From Helicobacter macacae MIT 99-5501 (GTDB taxonomy: Bacteria > Campylobacterota > Campylobacteria > Campylobacterales > Helicobacteraceae), in assembly GCF_000507845.1 (NCBI RefSeq), contig NZ_KI669454.1, positions 248,001 to 312,000 on the forward strand: a stretch of DNA of 64,000 nucleotides, in the 5' to 3' direction. The first letter of the stretch is position 1. Every line of letters starts with the position of its first letter. The notes under the pieces were generated by a model, which had not been told where the DNA came from, ran no database searches, and saw nothing but the letters and a program-made list of their open reading frames with translations. Below are positions 18,101 to 24,522 of the stretch, one piece after another. The translations under genes were made by a program, and so were the position numbers.

Positions 18101-19337
18101 TAGTGATATAAAAAACTTTAAGAAAAATACCCTTGTAAGTGGCTATGGTGCTACAAATACTCTATATAATGCTATAAGCACACCATTTCAAGCATTAAGC
18201 AATAAAGACATATCCCTAAAAGATACACCTACTCTATGGAAACTAAAGCAATCCCAACAAAGCACAGCCCTCACTAGAAGCCAAGATGACTTCGCAAAAG
18301 ATACCCTAGATAATCTCTCAGGAGGCAAAGACACACTAGATATACAATACGCTCTAGCACTAGGCATATCTAGCGCAGAGAAGCCAAGCAAAATCTATTA
18401 TAATCCAAACGATGAAGCACTAGGATTTCATAGCACTAGCCAAGCCACTTACAATCAAAACTACCTAAATGCTGCAAGTGGAATCATCACTGATACAAAT
18501 GCTACTATATTTACAGACGCACACGAGAGGGCACACACTTATACTCATAGTGAAACCCTAGCAAACATAGCAGGCAAAGAAGCCATAAAAGCGTGGAATA
18601 TAGCCAATCTCATACATACAAGCATAAACACAAGAAGCATAAACACAAATAGAACAAATACAAAACCTAGTAAGAATCTAGCACTTAGTAGCACAAATAT
18701 ATCTAGCAATATTGCATATAAAGATATAAGCAAAGGTGCAAGTAATATCACACCCATTTCTCAAGCCACTTCACAAAATGCTTTAGATGATAATAACTTT
18801 GGCGATTTAGACTTAGTAGAGCATCTAACGCCTAAATTTTACCTAACACCTAAATCTTGGCTTGCCACTCAAAGCAAAGAGTCCAAATCCACTCTACAAG
18901 CAAACACCTACAATGCTTCACTTATAGATAGTGTGGATAGGGATAATGCCCTGCCTTTAGTGCCTATTATTGCTGCTATCACTAGATATTTTGTTGCAAA
19001 AAAGATACAAAATGGCACAAAAAAAGCTAGCAAGTCTTTGGTTGATAAAAATGTAGGTAAAATGAAAAATGCCTTAAAACCAAATAAAAATGCAAAAGGA
19101 GAACATACTTCATTTAAAAGAGATAAACAAGGCAATATTACAAATTATAGAACTTATGAATATAATAAAATTTATTTCAATAAAAATCCAAAAAGTGGTG
19201 GTTTTGTCAAAAGCAAAGGATATGATGGAAAAGGAAAACCTCACAATGGTGTTAATACTCCACATATACACGATTATAAGAGTGGTATTACAAGAAAACC
19301 AACACAAAATGAAATACCAAAAGGAAATACAAAGTGA
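12027..19337 (+). CDS. Main body of haemagglutinin/CdiA-like exoprotein with toxin-like C-terminus
   Basis: The 2436-residue open frame is the shaft and C-terminus of the exoprotein. The GTG at 12027 is internal. It is very rich in Ser, Thr and Asn and built of repeats such as LYASSTLNIFAKSI and NISLDSTTD, typical of a secreted beta-helix. Four blocks are almost pure Asn/Thr/Ser/Tyr (about residues 150-300, 540-600, 700-800 and 930-980). A CKGGKCSL segment is near residue 1370. Near the end a conserved pre-toxin part has FTDAHERAHTYTH, containing HExxH at about residue 2166. From about residue 2320 base composition changes and a charged toxin-like domain begins. The stop overlaps the next gene. 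Confidence 0.85.
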   Translation: MIRGALLLWQPLQIANTPNAKNTINDKTSTSPQSNTSPHSSTQSNATQTNTQESSAKSTQQSNQQSTQEIASQLNSTNEVLALDIAYLGGVFANSIYLIASDEHSLVQNSGTMATLPSNTQGDNGFYIDINGRLSIATKTNETTQTIQTIQTIQENQANQSDNQTKQISKALYSHNATQSHISNDSNQSNSNATNTTNHTTSITNTDNTDNTNHTASIAPTIYATLHTTQDSTNNANTKSTISTTNTANASNTTNAANTANTTPYNITDTTPYTTTNPTDTTNTTDTTHTTSSTTASLYASSTLNIFAKSITNTSSTIYARDALSMRVDTLENTQGSIYALNTLSIYANTINNIGLASTKTHLQSKQYIRNLKQVGDKHFWRSVYVDELDSFSPSIIASSGDTYILAHTLSNHNSYISASNILEIQAKNSSNTQTQAYQKVIDNGVEVRNYQYTYWKNYAGVKGFFCGFFTLGICNIRELRTATAQGVFTYAPPRSISKIELDFPTLESQLEPNIARLNADIANEYAKYIHSARLSPATNESNTINSTNTTSYPNHSFNPNHQNNTSNTSTTSYPNTTNTPNTTNDINTLANYSNASFSTSAFDSGRYDDRESFVRSSYFYHQFASRDSSQAKIFLANLDLESKAIFYNSSAFLSNALDIQALSDSQANHLKSLLLHQHYHTNQYSYNQSDDMYSPTISNVSSNAIKSAHNNMLNNTRNDIYSNTLNTIRNDIYGNIHNNAFNSTFNNTTNNTYNDKTLNSTYDSALNRARNSTFNNTLNGVHNSTNNLAHSLKSSNSISPALSPFASSIGFSGDFISLHSHTFSNDSTLQGNGISLHTSEALAHLGDIKAKDIVLQSDGTLYIGGGDIQARDKAYLQAKHISIDSLITTTKGYTPTTQTILAPARYAISTNASSGLYPFALLSSANHYPNQASYLNHTSQTSQINYSNHTNYANYPNYASHSNHTNYASYPNYTNQLGTSLTPLHSIDSIYSTSTLKAGSLFLHSTDSASISSASLSADDNISISSSTLHLSTQALHSAYKDSYQTRKSTTRVGTTLSANSISLSAKDSLNLANASLNASESISLHSRGNISLDSTTDTHYATSTHHSTKERFFYSKDTTTTTTTQSEVQRGSSLRASTISLNAQDSILSNGTNYHASNALSLNATNNYIESALSHNTSKDTTTSTSDNVLGFIPINTKDTHTFAKDTTHTNSTLRASSISINAKNTTLLGVDIHSQDETSISTDSFSLANVQDSHYLSTSSKSKRVFGLKNSEQKDTLSKSLAHKSNLTSKNLTLHSDNDINIIASDITISNDALLLSKGNINIHNAYSTTTTTHYEKQTDFSQAITQGLKAALTGGISLLKDTKCKGGKCSLHTTIADYKEDTSSAYAKEVISSNLNIGNNLVISNASSSSNTLTSNSAPTSNNTGTPNISIFGSNLQANNISLDSANDIMIASAKNSYSTSQSHTQGSISTTLSVGNAYVDAGYAGYGVYQASTALAKASKDYEHIKSLHKQGKASSAALEDAKLNVALATANLTTSMINLTNATASAATAATTGYGTGMYVSAGLSLAGSKQSTDSASTIHTASFLSSNNDISLNATNSIVQKGSHLLADNSIFYKANNDITLQSSEDTYSSKHSHKDFSTSIEYGTNGFGMQASYSQENSKANSISQNNSTSYAKHITLNTDKSLNIISSNVESNTLEANTNSLKIESKYSSQYAKGNGVSTSLGYGSTTSNASTSSRASHESPLNKLAKNAKSLNLSLGISSSNTDKEWIQTQASLLSQGSATINIRGNTHLAGGILSSRQEKLSLNTHSLTHSHLSSKDYNDSKAFSLSLSASDTGLNLHNQGHKKEGVAYATLGYGHINIHTPNTTNTPSATNSIDATNAINSINTPKTINTENVANTLDSLSISTIDDISTSTLDTLNTTNTTSKLSNNNQAISSANTPSNTNSTNPTINLADKANTPNALDTASTPTPPKPLSGLNRDLSRSTIITKDTQTNALDSNLSIDNRIFSRNGREKIASDIKNFKKNTLVSGYGATNTLYNAISTPFQALSNKDISLKDTPTLWKLKQSQQSTALTRSQDDFAKDTLDNLSGGKDTLDIQYALALGISSAEKPSKIYYNPNDEALGFHSTSQATYNQNYLNAASGIITDTNATIFTDAHERAHTYTHSETLANIAGKEAIKAWNIANLIHTSINTRSINTNRTNTKPSKNLALSSTNISSNIAYKDISKGASNITPISQATSQNALDDNNFGDLDLVEHLTPKFYLTPKSWLATQSKESKSTLQANTYNASLIDSVDRDNALPLVPIIAAITRYFVAKKIQNGTKKASKSLVDKNVGKMKNALKPNKNAKGEHTSFKRDKQGNITNYRTYEYNKIYFNKNPKSGGFVKSKGYDGKGKPHNGVNTPHIHDYKSGITRKPTQNEIPKGNTK
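19098..19337 (+). other. C-terminal toxin-like domain, resembles polymorphic toxin type 24
   Basis: The last 79 residues (about 2358-2436) read GEHTSFKRDKQGNITNYRTY, then YDGKGKPHNG, NTPHIHD and PTQNEIP. The arrangement of an H-x-x-F-x-R-D strand, a Y-x-T-Y strand, DG-x-G-K-x-H and TPH-x-H-D followed by EIP is what I recall of the bacterial toxin 24 group. Its conserved His residues suggest a nuclease or a related hydrolase. This is pattern memory, not a search result. The block is A-rich compared with the shaft and is followed by an overlapping gene, as expected for a CdiA-CT/CdiI-type module. Confidence 0.5.
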
Positions 19338-20083
19338 GCATTCTAGAATTTTTAGAGCAATGGTATGATAATTATCTATGGCTTTATCGCCTAAATGATA
19401 AAGCACACCAAATGAATATCACGCGCTACACACAAAATCCTAGATTTTTTAATTTTGGTATTGGGAGCGTTCAAGGCAGGCTTGATGAATGCACAAATAG
19501 CGAGCCGATTTTGTGTTTTAGCCTATTTGGGCAATACAACGATGAGAAATGCCTAGATTCTACACTTTTTAGTCATTGCAAGATTTTAATGGATAATATA
19601 TTGCCAAGCTATCTTAAATACGAGGCTATAAATGAAATACGAAATAGTGAGGATTTCGCAAAAAATATGAAAAAGATGTGTGCTATTTTAGATGATAGTG
19701 TGGATTTTAGTAACATAAAAATTGATGAAGAATTATTAACGCTTTATAAAATATGCGAAAAAATGTATAGCAAAAATAGCGAGGGTGTTATTTTGGATAG
19801 CGATACGATGTTTTTTGTAGAGACTACAAGCAGTGGGTGGAGGATACACGCGGACATAGAGGATGGGATAGATGAGACAAGGCTAACTTGCAAATACGAA
19901 AATCCAAAGATGAAGCAATATAATGCCGAGCTATCAAAATCCCAACAAAATTGGGTAAAGCTACATTACGACCATTCGCGACTAAGTGCTTATGGAGGTG
20001 CTATAAACCTGCGTGAAATGGTGCAATTTCTAAATACCGTGCTACTAGAAAATTTACAAAAACATTGTGGAGTGGTGCTATGA
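19334..20083 (+). CDS. Putative immunity protein for the exoprotein toxin domain
   Basis: The 249-residue product starts at GTG that overlaps the exoprotein stop (GTGA). It has an AAGG ribosome-binding site inside the toxin end, so it is translationally coupled. It is soluble, with no signal peptide. I do not recognise a family. The N-terminus is aromatic-rich (FLEQWYDNYLWLYRLND). Position alone makes it the leading candidate for the cognate immunity protein that would protect the producer and its sisters. It uses ordinary AT-rich codons, unlike the CTA/AGC-rich shaft. It could instead be an unrelated accessory gene. Confidence 0.65.
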   Translation: MSILEFLEQWYDNYLWLYRLNDKAHQMNITRYTQNPRFFNFGIGSVQGRLDECTNSEPILCFSLFGQYNDEKCLDSTLFSHCKILMDNILPSYLKYEAINEIRNSEDFAKNMKKMCAILDDSVDFSNIKIDEELLTLYKICEKMYSKNSEGVILDSDTMFFVETTSSGWRIHADIEDGIDETRLTCKYENPKMKQYNAELSKSQQNWVKLHYDHSRLSAYGGAINLREMVQFLNTVLLENLQKHCGVVL

Positions 20084-20102
20084 GGTTTTGTAAAATCTTG
20101 CT

Positions 20103-20195
20103 ATGCAAGTTAGCGTAAAATATTTTGTAAATTTACAAAATGGCAAACTTATAGGTGCGCTAGATAAATATGGCAATGTCATACAGGTAAAATAA
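20103..20195 (+). pseudogene. Orphan toxin C-terminal tail
   Basis: A 30-codon frame, MQVSVKYFVNLQNGKLI and then GALDKYGNVIQVK, ends in TAA directly abutting the ATG of the next gene. The GKLIGALDKYGN segment looks like the last strands of a secreted toxin domain, and nothing else of a gene remains upstream. This is the usual form of an orphan CdiA-CT remnant in front of its immunity gene. It could also be a chance peptide that only helps translation of the next gene. Confidence 0.4.
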
Positions 20196-21227
20196 ATGAG
20201 TAAGTATTGCGCGTATATCCCTAATAGTCATCTAGATTCTCAAAATTCACAAATATTTTTTGATAACAATCTCTTTGCTTTCATAATGGAGCTATCAAAT
20301 CAATACAGCATTTGGCAGGGGGAGAGCGAAAGATTATGGAGAAATATACGCAATCAAAAAGTGGCTACCAAAAATCTTAAAAATTTTTTGAAACTTAATA
20401 GATTTATCGTGCCAAGCGCAGACATTCAAAATTGGCAATCTTATGATTTGTATTTGTCTATGGCTAGAAAGAGAAATGATTATGTGTATTTTGTGGAGGA
20501 GCTGGATTTTTATTTTGTTGTGGGTAGGCAAGTGCTTTATGCCTATTCTAAGGATAAAATACCACAAAAACAATTAAGCACTTTGGCTACAAAGTATCAT
20601 CTAGCTTGCATTGTAGATGATACTTTGTCAAAAGCACAAAAACCACGCTTTTCTACAAGGGCTATTCACTATCGCAAACTTCAAAAACTCATAGATGAAA
20701 ATATGCAAACAATAATGCTAAAATACTTTGGAATCTCTCCTGATTTGGAGGATATAAGGGTTTATAAGGACTTTGATAGCCAAAAATATATCACGCAATA
20801 TGCAGAGTGTTTTTATGTTACTTTGTGGAATCATTGGCTTAGTGCTAGTGAGCGTGAGAAGTGCATAAAAGATTATGTATTTGATAGGGGTGCTCTAAAA
20901 AGTGATATGCAAAAAATGAAACATAGAATGCAGTGTGAGCAAAAACTGCTAGATTTTATGCTTTGGATATACAAGAGTTTTGGCGTTTATAAGTCTGGCA
21001 TTCATAGATACAAAGATACAATCTTGCTTTATCAAACCTCTTATGATGAATTTGTTTTGGATTTTTATAGGCTAATGAGAAATGGAGGTGGCTTTTGGTG
21101 GCATATCGCAGAGGAAAAAACTTGGGCTATCGCAAGCGAAGAGTATGTGCTGACTTTTATATCTTTTGGCAATGCTACAAAAATAAAAAGCCAAGCAAAA
21201 AACCGCGATTTGTTTATACTGCAATAA
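20196..21227 (+). CDS. Unrecognised protein in the immunity array
   Basis: The 343-residue soluble protein has no motif I can place. It is rich in Tyr, Phe, Lys and Asp, with helical segments such as MQKMKHRMQCEQKLLDFML and a C-terminal GGGFWWHIAEEKTWAIASEE. Its ATG directly follows the stop of the orphan toxin tail, and the next gene starts 12 bases after its end, so it sits inside a tight gene string. An immunity role is inferred from position only. Length is large for an immunity protein. Confidence 0.7.
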   Translation: MSKYCAYIPNSHLDSQNSQIFFDNNLFAFIMELSNQYSIWQGESERLWRNIRNQKVATKNLKNFLKLNRFIVPSADIQNWQSYDLYLSMARKRNDYVYFVEELDFYFVVGRQVLYAYSKDKIPQKQLSTLATKYHLACIVDDTLSKAQKPRFSTRAIHYRKLQKLIDENMQTIMLKYFGISPDLEDIRVYKDFDSQKYITQYAECFYVTLWNHWLSASEREKCIKDYVFDRGALKSDMQKMKHRMQCEQKLLDFMLWIYKSFGVYKSGIHRYKDTILLYQTSYDEFVLDFYRLMRNGGGFWWHIAEEKTWAIASEEYVLTFISFGNATKIKSQAKNRDLFILQ

Positions 21228-21239
21228 CTATGAGGCAAA

Positions 21240-21860
21240 ATGAAGCAAGATTTTTATGAAAATCTAAAAAATGCACTATGTAATAGTGATATAAATTTTT
21301 TGCGGACACATAGAGACAAATATGATATAAATCATTGTTTCGCAGATGAGGATAATGATAGCTTGCTTTTGTATGCTATGAGCGACAAAGGCTCTAGCGC
21401 GTATAAATATTTACTAGAAAATGGCGCAGATATAGGGCATATAAATGCTCTTGGAGAGGGGATTTGGCATAGTGTGGCTTTTTGTGATGAAATATCTAGG
21501 GTGGAGCTACTTTTATCGCTCTACCCTCATAGTTTGCATTCTATAAACCACCAAAACAAAGAGGGATTAACCCCACTTCACTACGCAATAATGTTTGGCA
21601 ATGTAAATGTAGCAATGCGCTATGTAGATATTGGCGCAGATGTCTTTGTCGCAGATAGCGAGGGCTGTGAAGCACTGCATTTTGCTTGTCTTTTTGCATT
21701 TGCAAATCATATAGATAATCTTAGGCTTGCTAAAAAGCTCATAGAAAAAGGCTCAAACCCTCTCTCAAAAACAAAGAAGGGCAATTATCCATTAGCCCTT
21801 GCGATAAATAATGATTTGACGGAAGTGGCAAAGTATCTGTATGCTATCGTGTATGGATAG
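21240..21860 (+). CDS. Ankyrin-repeat protein, probable immunity protein
   Basis: The 206-residue product has about five ankyrin repeats. The clearest are YKYLLENGADIGHINALGEG, then NKEGLTPLHYAIMFGNVNV with YVDIGADVF, and EGCEALHFACLFAF followed by KLIEKGSNPLSKTKKGNYPL. Ankyrin proteins bind partner proteins, and they are common as immunity genes in polymorphic toxin loci. There is no signal peptide, so it would act in the cytoplasm. The ATG has a TGAGG site and lies 12 bases after the previous gene. Confidence 0.8.
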   Translation: MKQDFYENLKNALCNSDINFLRTHRDKYDINHCFADEDNDSLLLYAMSDKGSSAYKYLLENGADIGHINALGEGIWHSVAFCDEISRVELLLSLYPHSLHSINHQNKEGLTPLHYAIMFGNVNVAMRYVDIGADVFVADSEGCEALHFACLFAFANHIDNLRLAKKLIEKGSNPLSKTKKGNYPLALAINNDLTEVAKYLYAIVYG

Positions 21861-21891
21861 CTCACTTACACACAAGAGAGGTCATAACGGT

Positions 21892-22368
21892 ATGGAGACA
21901 ACACTCAAAATAAAATTATCCCCACAAGAAGCTAGCGTGCTATATAGTCTTGGTATAAATACAGAGGTTCTCTGCGAAGATGACATTGGAGATAGTGAGG
22001 TATTGCACAAGAAACTAGAACTTTTTAGCCAAAATATATGCAACAAAGGTGCTATATCACAAAGCGGAGAGATTATTTGTGATGAAAACATTGTCATTTT
22101 AAAAAATACAAATAATGTAGTTTTGGATATGTGGAAAGGCTATAATGCAAAGTTTTTAAGCCAATCTCGTGGGATTAGTGCCCTAAGATTACAAATAGAT
22201 TCTAATGAAGTAGTTTATTTGGTATGCACTTTTGAGGAGGTTTTAGGAATCGTCAATTATTTACTAGAATCTATGCTACATAGCTTTGATATACAAAATA
22301 ATCCCACACAAAAAGGAATAATAATAGAATCTTTGATAGATAAATTGCTTGAAGTTGGGGATTTTTAG
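21892..22368 (+). CDS. Unrecognised small protein in the immunity array
   Basis: I take the ATG at 21892 (158 residues; METTLKIKLSPQEASVLYSL) because AGAGAGG lies about 10 bases before it. A longer form from 21841 would overlap the ankyrin gene. The protein is acidic, with a strand-rich middle (GEIICDENIVILKNTNNVVL) and a helical end (LESLIDKLLEVGDF). I know no family for it. Context suggests an immunity protein. Confidence 0.65.
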   Translation: METTLKIKLSPQEASVLYSLGINTEVLCEDDIGDSEVLHKKLELFSQNICNKGAISQSGEIICDENIVILKNTNNVVLDMWKGYNAKFLSQSRGISALRLQIDSNEVVYLVCTFEEVLGIVNYLLESMLHSFDIQNNPTQKGIIIESLIDKLLEVGDF

Positions 22369-22469
22369 TAGCATAGCTGCGATTGGTAAAACAAACTTGA
22401 AAAACTCTCAAATCAAGTAAGCAAAGAAAGACAGATTTTGTTAAAAAAAATAAAAAATAAGGTGAAAAA

Positions 22470-23330
22470 ATGAATAATACACAATCAAAAACATCTGCAA
22501 AATCCTTTGCAAAAAACTCTTGTGAAACCAATCTTGCAAAGCCCATTGCAAAATCATTTGCAGAGGATTCTACAAATGATTTTGTCGAAGAATACACTAC
22601 AAATAGTGAATCTAAAAGTGTTCTCTCCAAAATCCAAAAATATCAAAAAGGTAAATTGCTATGGAGTATCGAGCCAATCGCTCTAAATATAGATATTGAT
22701 AGTGATTTTGCAGAAAATGAAACGCTAGATGAGGATTTTGCTATATATTTGCAATATGAGTTTCTTGCTTGGAAAAATGATAAGAATGAGCTAGTAAGTG
22801 AGCCAAAAACATATTATTCTAAGCAATACACAAGACTAGAGAGCAAAAATGGGATAAGCATATTTAAAACACTTGATGGGCAATACATAAATGGAAAAAT
22901 AGAGCTATATAAAGAAAATGAAAAAGTAAGTGAATGGGAAGTGAAGAATGGGCTATATTTCGGGGTGGCTAGAGATTATGACAATGGGGTGCTAGAGAGG
23001 GAAGTTCGATTTGTAAATGGGCTGTATGAGGGAATATCTGTAATTTTTTCTCAACAAAGCGAGGTAATGTTTCTTGCTAAATACAAACAAGATAAGCTAA
23101 TATGGGAAATAGACTATACAGGCAAAAATACCACTAATACGCAGGTTAGTGTGTATTTGGACGAGGACACATACCCTAGTGGCACAATCATAAATAAAGA
23201 CTTTATATCTACACTTGAAATGGAATACTATGAACTAAAAAAAGGTAGCCAATCAAAAATAAAGTCATTTTGTAGAAATATTTTTAAGACTATCGCTTGC
23301 AAACTCTTAAAACCACTGAAAAAAACATAA
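22470..23330 (+). CDS. YwqK/MORN-repeat-like protein, probable immunity/antitoxin type
   Basis: The 286-residue product has an Asn/Ser/Lys-rich N-terminus and then beta-hairpin repeats of MORN/YwqK type: GQYINGKIELYKENEKVSEW, KNGLYFGVARDYDNGVLERE and NGLYEGISVIF. YwqK-family proteins are found as immunity or antitoxin partners of secreted toxins. The basic C-terminus (IKSFCRNIFKTIACKLLKPL) could be an amphipathic helix. The start has an AAGGTG site. The N-terminus repeats AKSFA, which seems to have grown by duplication. Confidence 0.7.
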   Translation: MNNTQSKTSAKSFAKNSCETNLAKPIAKSFAEDSTNDFVEEYTTNSESKSVLSKIQKYQKGKLLWSIEPIALNIDIDSDFAENETLDEDFAIYLQYEFLAWKNDKNELVSEPKTYYSKQYTRLESKNGISIFKTLDGQYINGKIELYKENEKVSEWEVKNGLYFGVARDYDNGVLEREVRFVNGLYEGISVIFSQQSEVMFLAKYKQDKLIWEIDYTGKNTTNTQVSVYLDEDTYPSGTIINKDFISTLEMEYYELKKGSQSKIKSFCRNIFKTIACKLLKPLKKT

Positions 23331-23356
23331 CAAATGCTTTATAGGGAGTATCCAAA

Positions 23357-24103
23357 ATGAATGCTATGACAGAACACAAAGCGATTTTAAAAATATTTGG
23401 AAGTGATTGGGACAAAAATCAAAATAGAGGTTGTAGAATGACAAACATAAGCAGATTCTTACAGATTGGACAAAGGCTATATCACAGCACAGACAAAATC
23501 TATGCGGATTTTGTCAAATCTCTAGAAACTTTGCCATATATAGATATGGATTCTAAAATTCTCAAAGAATATTTAGAGATTGCAAAAGTGGCAAATGGAC
23601 TTTGTGCTTTTGAGGAATGCTTGATTTTTTATCCATATCATTTAGTTGGCGGGAGGATAACAAACCTTGCAGAAGTTGATAGTGTTTTATCCATAAACAA
23701 AAGCGAGTGGAAAAAAGCCTATTGCAGCATTGAGGAGTGTTTCTTGTTTGCGCGCAATGTCTTGGGGGAGCATTTTGGGATAAATTCAACGCATATTATT
23801 CAGTTTTTCCCCGATTTGGGAGATATAAGAGAGATTGCTAGTAGTTTTGAGGAATTTTTAGGCACTATTCTTGAGGGTTATCCTCATCTGTGTGGATATG
23901 ATGAAGCACAAGCGTATAGAGGACAAGGAGAAGTCATTGAGTTTGGTAAAGTATTGTGTCCCAAGATTCCCTACATTTTGGGCGGGGAGGATAGCGGGCT
24001 AACTAGGCTAGATTTTGGTGAATTTAGCGCATTGTATGCGGACATTTACACGCAGACAAAGGATTTGCCCGATGGAGCGCAGATAGAGATTGAGATTGTT
24101 TAG
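23357..24103 (+). CDS. SMI1/KNR4-like (SUKH) immunity protein
   Basis: The 248-residue protein shows the C-terminal SUKH pattern: FARNVLGEHFGIN, then IIQFFPDLGDIREIASSFEE and FLGTIL. This corresponds to the G-x-F-x-I, F-P-E-T-G-E-x-E-x-I-A-x-S run of SMI1/KNR4 proteins. The N-terminal part has FEECLIFYPYHLVGG. SUKH proteins are the most common immunity family against nuclease toxins of contact-dependent and type VI systems. The start has AGGGAG. A second ATG lies three codons in. Confidence 0.75.
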   Translation: MNAMTEHKAILKIFGSDWDKNQNRGCRMTNISRFLQIGQRLYHSTDKIYADFVKSLETLPYIDMDSKILKEYLEIAKVANGLCAFEECLIFYPYHLVGGRITNLAEVDSVLSINKSEWKKAYCSIEECFLFARNVLGEHFGINSTHIIQFFPDLGDIREIASSFEEFLGTILEGYPHLCGYDEAQAYRGQGEVIEFGKVLCPKIPYILGGEDSGLTRLDFGEFSALYADIYTQTKDLPDGAQIEIEIV

Positions 24104-24136
24104 AATAAGAAATTAAGATTTTTAAATGGAATTATT

Positions 24137-24445
24137 TTGGATTCTTTTGATTCTAAAAGATTATATGAGAGTATCAAGCTAGTTTTGGACTTGGGCTACA
24201 AGATAGAATCTTTGTATTATGATAGTGGAAGTTTTGGCAATTTTGTCGTTGTGCTTCAAAAAGACAAAAAATACATACAAATCCAAAACGACAGAGGAAA
24301 CAAGATTTTTGTAGATAAGGGTATCAAGTCTAAAAATAATCTCCAATGGAAAGAAATCTATGAGATAAGCATAATTGATAATGAGTATGAAGCATTAAAG
24401 AAATTATGCAATGATTTAGCTCAAAAAGGATTTTTGAATGACTAA
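24137..24445 (+). CDS. Small unrecognised protein closing the immunity array
   Basis: The 102-residue frame starts at TTG with only a weak GGA before it. The ATG at 24126 is in another frame. The product is small, charged, with a strand-rich core (FGNFVVVLQKDKKYIQIQND) and a helical end. No family is recognised. Its position between the SUKH gene and the transporter gene suggests another immunity protein. It could also be the remaining part of a longer gene. Confidence 0.55.
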   Translation: MDSFDSKRLYESIKLVLDLGYKIESLYYDSGSFGNFVVVLQKDKKYIQIQNDRGNKIFVDKGIKSKNNLQWKEIYEISIIDNEYEALKKLCNDLAQKGFLND

Positions 24446-24522
24446 TTTTGTAGTTATTTTGTTTTATTTTGCCAAAGTTACTAAAATCTGCAAAACACAT
24501 TAAGAATTAGGAAAATAAGAAT

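Larger units (their letters stand above)
10364..19337 (+). pseudogene. Two-partner secretion exoprotein (FhaB/CdiA-like), frameshifted
   Basis: Read across frames, this is one exoprotein gene of about 9 kb: an extended signal peptide, a Pro/Ser/Leu-rich insert, a TPS secretion domain, a long beta-helical haemagglutinin-type shaft with Asn/Thr-rich inserts, and a C-terminal toxin-like domain. The frame changes at three places: an A8 tract at 10484-10491, a CC/ACAC stretch near 11495-11502 inside the TPS domain, and between 12034 (G6) and 12091 (A6). At each place the protein similarity continues in another frame. The pieces therefore belong together, but the gene as read cannot make a secreted product. 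Either it is a real pseudogene, slips at its homopolymers, or carries sequencing errors. The transporter gene is at 24523. Confidence 0.75.

Noticed and set aside
22369..22469. Possible second orphan toxin tail before the YwqK-like gene
   Set aside because: A short frame (SIAAIGKTNLKNSQIK) is present, but it is too short and lacks a start or any toxin-like pattern.
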